14,930 bases of DNA from assembly GCA_934408795.1 (NCBI GenBank), contig CAKRVQ010000009.1:1-14930 (forward strand). The letters run 5' to 3'. Origin of the DNA: an uncultured Eubacteriales bacterium (GTDB lineage Bacteria > Bacillota > Clostridia > Oscillospirales > Acutalibacteraceae). The position numbers were made by a program, and so were the translations under genes. Every line of letters begins with the position of its first letter. Within the stretch, counting starts at the first letter, position 1. The notes below the pieces were generated by a model. The model saw only the letters and a list, made by a program, of their open reading frames with translations. It searched no databases and had not been told where the DNA came from. Of this stretch, positions 14,517-14,930 are shown in pieces.

Positions 14517-14930
14517 TAGGGAAATTGATAAGCAAAATACGGATTGCTGCGGCAAAATTGAGATTGAGGTTCGGTATCGCAAGACCCTGCCACTATATAA
14601 GCGGCTCCGATTCTCTTCCGCCGCCGTTGACGGCGGCGGAAGAGGCGGAGCTTATGCTGAGCTTTGACACAGATAAAAACAGGGTGAAACATGAGCTGAT
14701 AACACATAATCTGAGATTGGTAGTATACATAGCCAAGAAGTTCGAAGCTACGGGGGCGGGTACCGACGACCTTGTCTCAATAGGCACGATCGGACTTATA
14801 AAAGCAGTCAACACTTTTTGCCCCGAAAGAAACATAAAGCTTGCAACATATGCATCGCGGTGTATCGAAAACGAAATACTTATGTACCTCAGAAAAAGTG
14901 CTTCGCTCAAGTCGGAGGTGTCCATAGACG
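14513..14930 (+). CDS. sigE: Sporulation sigma factor sigma-E precursor (partial, 5' part)
   Basis: The first 139 residues of pro-sigma-E, cut by the window edge. The start ATG overlaps the spoIIGA stop (ATGA at 14513-14516), with AGGTGA as RBS. Residues 1-29 are a basic, amphipathic pro-sequence ([19 protein letters not shown]); the expected cleavage is near HYISGSD, residues 27-33. The family signature [12 protein letters not shown] follows at 35-46. Region 2, which binds core polymerase and reads the -10 element, is clear: [32 protein letters not shown] and [20 protein letters not shown], almost identical to B. subtilis sigma-E. The protein directs mother-cell gene expression during sporulation. 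A 14-bp hairpin (14613-14644) overlaps codons 34-44. Confidence 0.96.
   Translation, partial: MIGKLISKIRIAAAKLRLRFGIARPCHYISGSDSLPPPLTAAEEAELMLSFDTDKNRVKHELITHNLRLVVYIAKKFEATGAGTDDLVSIGTIGLIKAVNTFCPERNIKLATYASRCIENEILMYLRKSASLKSEVSID
14613..14644 (+). other. Perfect 14-bp inverted repeat inside sigE
   Basis: Bases 14613-14626 pair with 14631-14644 around a TTGA loop (core CTTCCGCCGCCG / CGGCGGCGGAAG). No T tract follows, so it is not an intrinsic terminator. It falls in the conserved [11 protein letters not shown] codons just after the pro-sequence cleavage region; it may slow ribosomes or simply reflect CCG/GCG codon choice. Confidence 0.7.

Overview
The window reads as chromosomal DNA of an endospore-forming Clostridia-type Firmicute, most likely an Oscillospiraceae/Ruminococcaceae relative. 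The evidence is a spoIIGA-sigE pair at the right end, strong GGAGG ribosome binding sites before most genes, and lipoprotein signal peptides typical of Gram-positive bacteria. The genus assignment is inference. Every gene is on the + strand and gaps are short.

Positions 1-8847 hold a carbohydrate-import region. It opens with the C-terminal end of an extracellular solute-binding protein (1-363). A MalF-type/MalG-type permease pair follows (413-1342, 1344-2210). Next come two accessory membrane proteins: a secreted six-blade NHL propeller fused to a Yip1-type membrane domain (2226-4343), and a large membrane-anchored DUF5696-type protein (4360-6946) whose frame is broken by one extra base near 5793-5798. 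A second MalF/MalG-type pair (6960-7934, 7948-8847) and a complete lipoprotein binding protein (8879-10303) come after. No ATPase gene is present, so both transporters presumably share an ATPase encoded elsewhere.

Positions 10346-13414 continue in the same direction. They hold a small Ser/Lys-repeat lipoprotein, a GH28-like beta-helix enzyme without a signal peptide (best start 10803), and a lipoprotein that looks like two beta-sandwich domains (best start 12218). An attenuator-like hairpin lies between the last two, and a perfect 15-bp intrinsic terminator (13451-13490) closes the unit. The simplest reading is that a plant or microbial polysaccharide, possibly pectin-related, is captured at the surface, its oligosaccharides are imported by two ABC transporters, and they are processed in the cytoplasm by the GH28-like protein.

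Positions 13491-14930 are the start of the sporulation spoIIG operon. A Spo0A-box-like sequence sits 22 bp upstream of a perfect TATAAT. Then come spoIIGA (13647-14516) and the 5' part of sigE (14513 to the window edge), overlapping by ATGA. A perfect 14-bp hairpin lies inside sigE just after the pro-sequence.

Most worth following up are the NHL-Yip1/DUF5696 module between two transporter cassettes, the DUF5696 frameshift, the AT-rich patch with a promoter-like sequence in the last permease gene, the loss of the GH28 catalytic histidine, and the sigE hairpin.
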